NCBI GenBank assembly: GCA_964428935.1
Contig: CAYSAG010000101.1
Span: forward strand, 1-16,080
Origin: JAADHY01 sp964428935
Lineage (GTDB): Bacteria; Planctomycetota; Planctomycetia; Planctomycetales; Planctomycetaceae
Direction: 5' to 3'
Length of the DNA: 16,080 nt
Part shown: positions 15,501 through 16,080 of the stretch, piece by piece
How positions within the stretch are numbered: position 1 is the stretch's first letter
How the letters are laid out: every line of letters starts with the position of its first letter
Made by a program: the position numbers and the translations under genes
The notes under the pieces: generated by a model
Seen by the model: only the letters and a program-made list of their open reading frames with translations
Databases searched by the model: none
Told to the model about the DNA's origin: nothing

Positions 15501-16080
15501 CACCGGCGTAATGAGCAGAACGACGCAGTCGTCCAGCAGCACCGAGTGGGTTGGCCGTTGCTGCTGTTGGGCCCACTGGAGCAGCGCTCGGACGTTGTTC
15601 TGAAACGCCCGCTTCAGCGGCACGAAGTCGCCTTCCCAAAGCCAGCGCTGCCGGGGCGACAAACCACCGTCCTTCGGAACCCGCACCGTCAGCCGGTCCA
15701 TTTCCGGCTCGCGACACACCACCGAAACCACAATGGCGTTTCGGTCGCACTCCACCGTGGCTTCCGTGAGCGGCGTTCCCGGCCGGCCGGTCGAAGTCAC
15801 GAAGGGGCCCGTGGCGACCTTCTGGTCCGAGCTGGCGGAGACCACCGCACGTCCCGACAGGTCTTTGTTCTGCAAGGCCAACGCCGGCGCCGTGGGCAGC
15901 TCCCAGCGGTGCTCGGTCAAGAATGCTGTAACGGCCTTCGGCGAGACGTCCAGTTCAGCGGCGAACCGCTCGACGGTGCCGAAGAAACTAAAGAGCCCCC
16001 AGCGCACCGCGTCGACTGCTGGCAGGCGGTGGGCGGTCTCGAGCTTCTCTTCCACGGAAGCTGCTGACTCGTCGCGCCGC
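12552..16080 (-). CDS. Large multidomain protein: two CBM9/DOMON-like modules, Ycf48/BNR-type propeller, PIG-L deacetylase-like domain (5' partial)
   Basis: The frame is open to the window edge; the first possible start, GTG at 16055, lacks a ribosome binding site, so the true start and any signal peptide probably lie beyond. Numbering from that GTG gives 1167 residues. Modules one (about 65-320; DDCVVLL, VAVNPNGAVLDAF) and two (about 345-560; WGDYVEVILAP, FLVNSRGELLERY, WGLNLHR) match CBM9-like/DOMON sandwiches that bind sugars or haem. Residues 608-915 hold a Ycf48/BNR-type propeller with six DGG-x-x-W repeats (near 636, 689, 730, 772, 820, 907), each usually preceded by GWAVG-like strands. 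Residues 923-1085 resemble PIG-L N-acetylglucosamine deacetylases: LLYATAHDHH at the metal site and EGYYAHGVGEVARAL at the usual HPDH site. The metal residues differ from consensus, so activity is uncertain. A surface glycan-binding deacetylase is plausible but inferred. Confidence 0.85.
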   Translation of the reverse strand, partial: RRDESAASVEEKLETAHRLPAVDAVRWGLFSFFGTVERFAAELDVSPKAVTAFLTEHRWELPTAPALALQNKDLSGRAVVSASSDQKVATGPFVTSTGRPGTPLTEATVECDRNAIVVSVVCREPEMDRLTVRVPKDGGLSPRQRWLWEGDFVPLKRAFQNNVRALLQWAQQQQRPTHSVLLDDCVVLLITPVAIGRDRSYLFPAPFVPDPAAWLRQTRPRRAGRVELEGAYYWVAVNPNGAVLDAFFDPWEGGTVCPAWSSQAQVTTSRDGSSWRVRLRVPWTSLKPNVNQDSVWAVDLLRLRRCGRRPGQVTRSRHSTLLRYDVPQPSPRVALPPPPEVRVGPLKTSGPVQDFPTEEQWAGATRIADFFDTRSGRKARGMEARITYDRKTLFVRFDCREPDVERLRVVTREQEQAEYGPASRRCHYLDRREHFGLDWGDYVEVILAPNLDFADRFHGGLFTFLVNSRGELLERYYDRFGMFNVAPCPPWSSGTRVRVTKSDGRWTVELAIPLSVLCTTGRVSSTWGLNLHRAQSAGRSGGRETHWCWSRPWPSFEAPGWSASLRTLRDPRRLGRMHLTDPGRVQVEPHPKRPGPALARPPHAATQEPAPRDRRSDRLASVFFVDRTHGWAVGGLGTVLRTQDGGQTWQEQFSGTDFLLEKVFFVDQDHGWAVGGWPRDAAVALYGGMGVVLRTTDGGRHWSKPVEGEAVWLKDVFFLDRQLGWAVGEYGTVLKTTDGGRNWRPVPRTETDRWLYGVTFLDQRHGFAVGHDETILRTDDGGETWHPQRSPVPRRPNGWPAAYRAIAFANRQRGWIVGDGGTILGTRDGGRSWQLEPVDLDEAALELASFESLTVAPDGTAWAVSPLLVARRRPGDDAWRVVRTGQPGLFRAACFPEAAEGWLVGERGLVLHTADGGKTWVRQRHSGRPMGLLYATAHDHHLNGAPLGPLSERFDTAYVCFARGVRPFELGGDYNRHSVAAAALAAGVPVVHSFIEFCWRERDRPHGIAQRYQNYGGIEGLERRLVAVVRALRPRVLVAEQPVVQEGYYAHGVGEVARALIRAFDSAADPSQFPELLQLGLEPFAPEKLYIVCNWANQLYDIHPPTLKVTSSPHDFSPRLGMTYGRAKARSRNCFWGLLDRPLPPKDFLGLGVWNLHLERWRGGSRPSEKSLFDD

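Noticed and set aside
12771..16067. A 1098-codon open frame on the + strand opposite the large gene
   Set aside because: Its translation has no recognisable motif or hydrophobic pattern, while the - strand shows repeated DGG-x-x-W, CBM9-like and PIG-L-like motifs. It is a by-product of GC-rich codon structure.

Overview
This window is GC-rich (by eye about 60-65%) and carries eight genes I can support. They are a formylglycine-type sulfatase, a NapA/Kef-type cation:proton antiporter, a membrane-anchored Ser/Thr protein kinase, a BioA-family aminotransferase, a FixJ-like response regulator, a MurJ/MviN lipid II flippase, a Tat-exported xylose-isomerase-like TIM barrel protein, and a very large multidomain protein cut by the right edge. 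An exported sulfatase, Hanks-type kinase, FixJ-like regulator, Tat-exported TIM barrel and Ycf48/PIG-L fusion together, with long spacers, suggest a member of the Planctomycetota. That assignment is inference; there is no rRNA or marker gene to prove it. I see no tRNA, rRNA, insertion sequence, integrase, phage gene or CRISPR array.

Layout: + strand sulfatase (386-1858), an 824-base spacer, + antiporter (2683-4326), a 501-base spacer, + kinase (4828-6444), + bioA-like (6641-8011). The bioA-like gene is convergent with the - strand regulator (8039-8716). That regulator is divergent, across a 564-base spacer, from + murJ (9281-10921). murJ is convergent with the - strand TIM barrel gene (10983-12152). 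Upstream of the TIM barrel gene on the same strand lies the large gene (12552 to beyond 16080). Most genes seem to be separate transcription units. Only the last two could share a transcript, and 399 bases separate them.

The genes do not form one obvious pathway. Sulfatase, TIM barrel protein and the large protein fit carbohydrate or sulfated-glycan metabolism outside the cytoplasm. MurJ serves cell-wall precursor export, BioA serves biotin synthesis, and the kinase, response regulator and antiporter are sensing and ion-homeostasis functions.

The most unusual item is the large protein. It has two CBM9/DOMON-like beta-sandwich modules, then a Ycf48/BNR-type propeller with six DGG-x-x-W repeats, then a PIG-L (LmbE-like) deacetylase domain whose usual HPDDE metal motif reads HDHHL. 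Other points of interest are an aminotransferase resembling the lysine-using B. subtilis BioA rather than the SAM-using E. coli enzyme, a strong shortage of GATC sites, an excess of the Ile codon ATT over ATC, and several inverted repeats in spacers.
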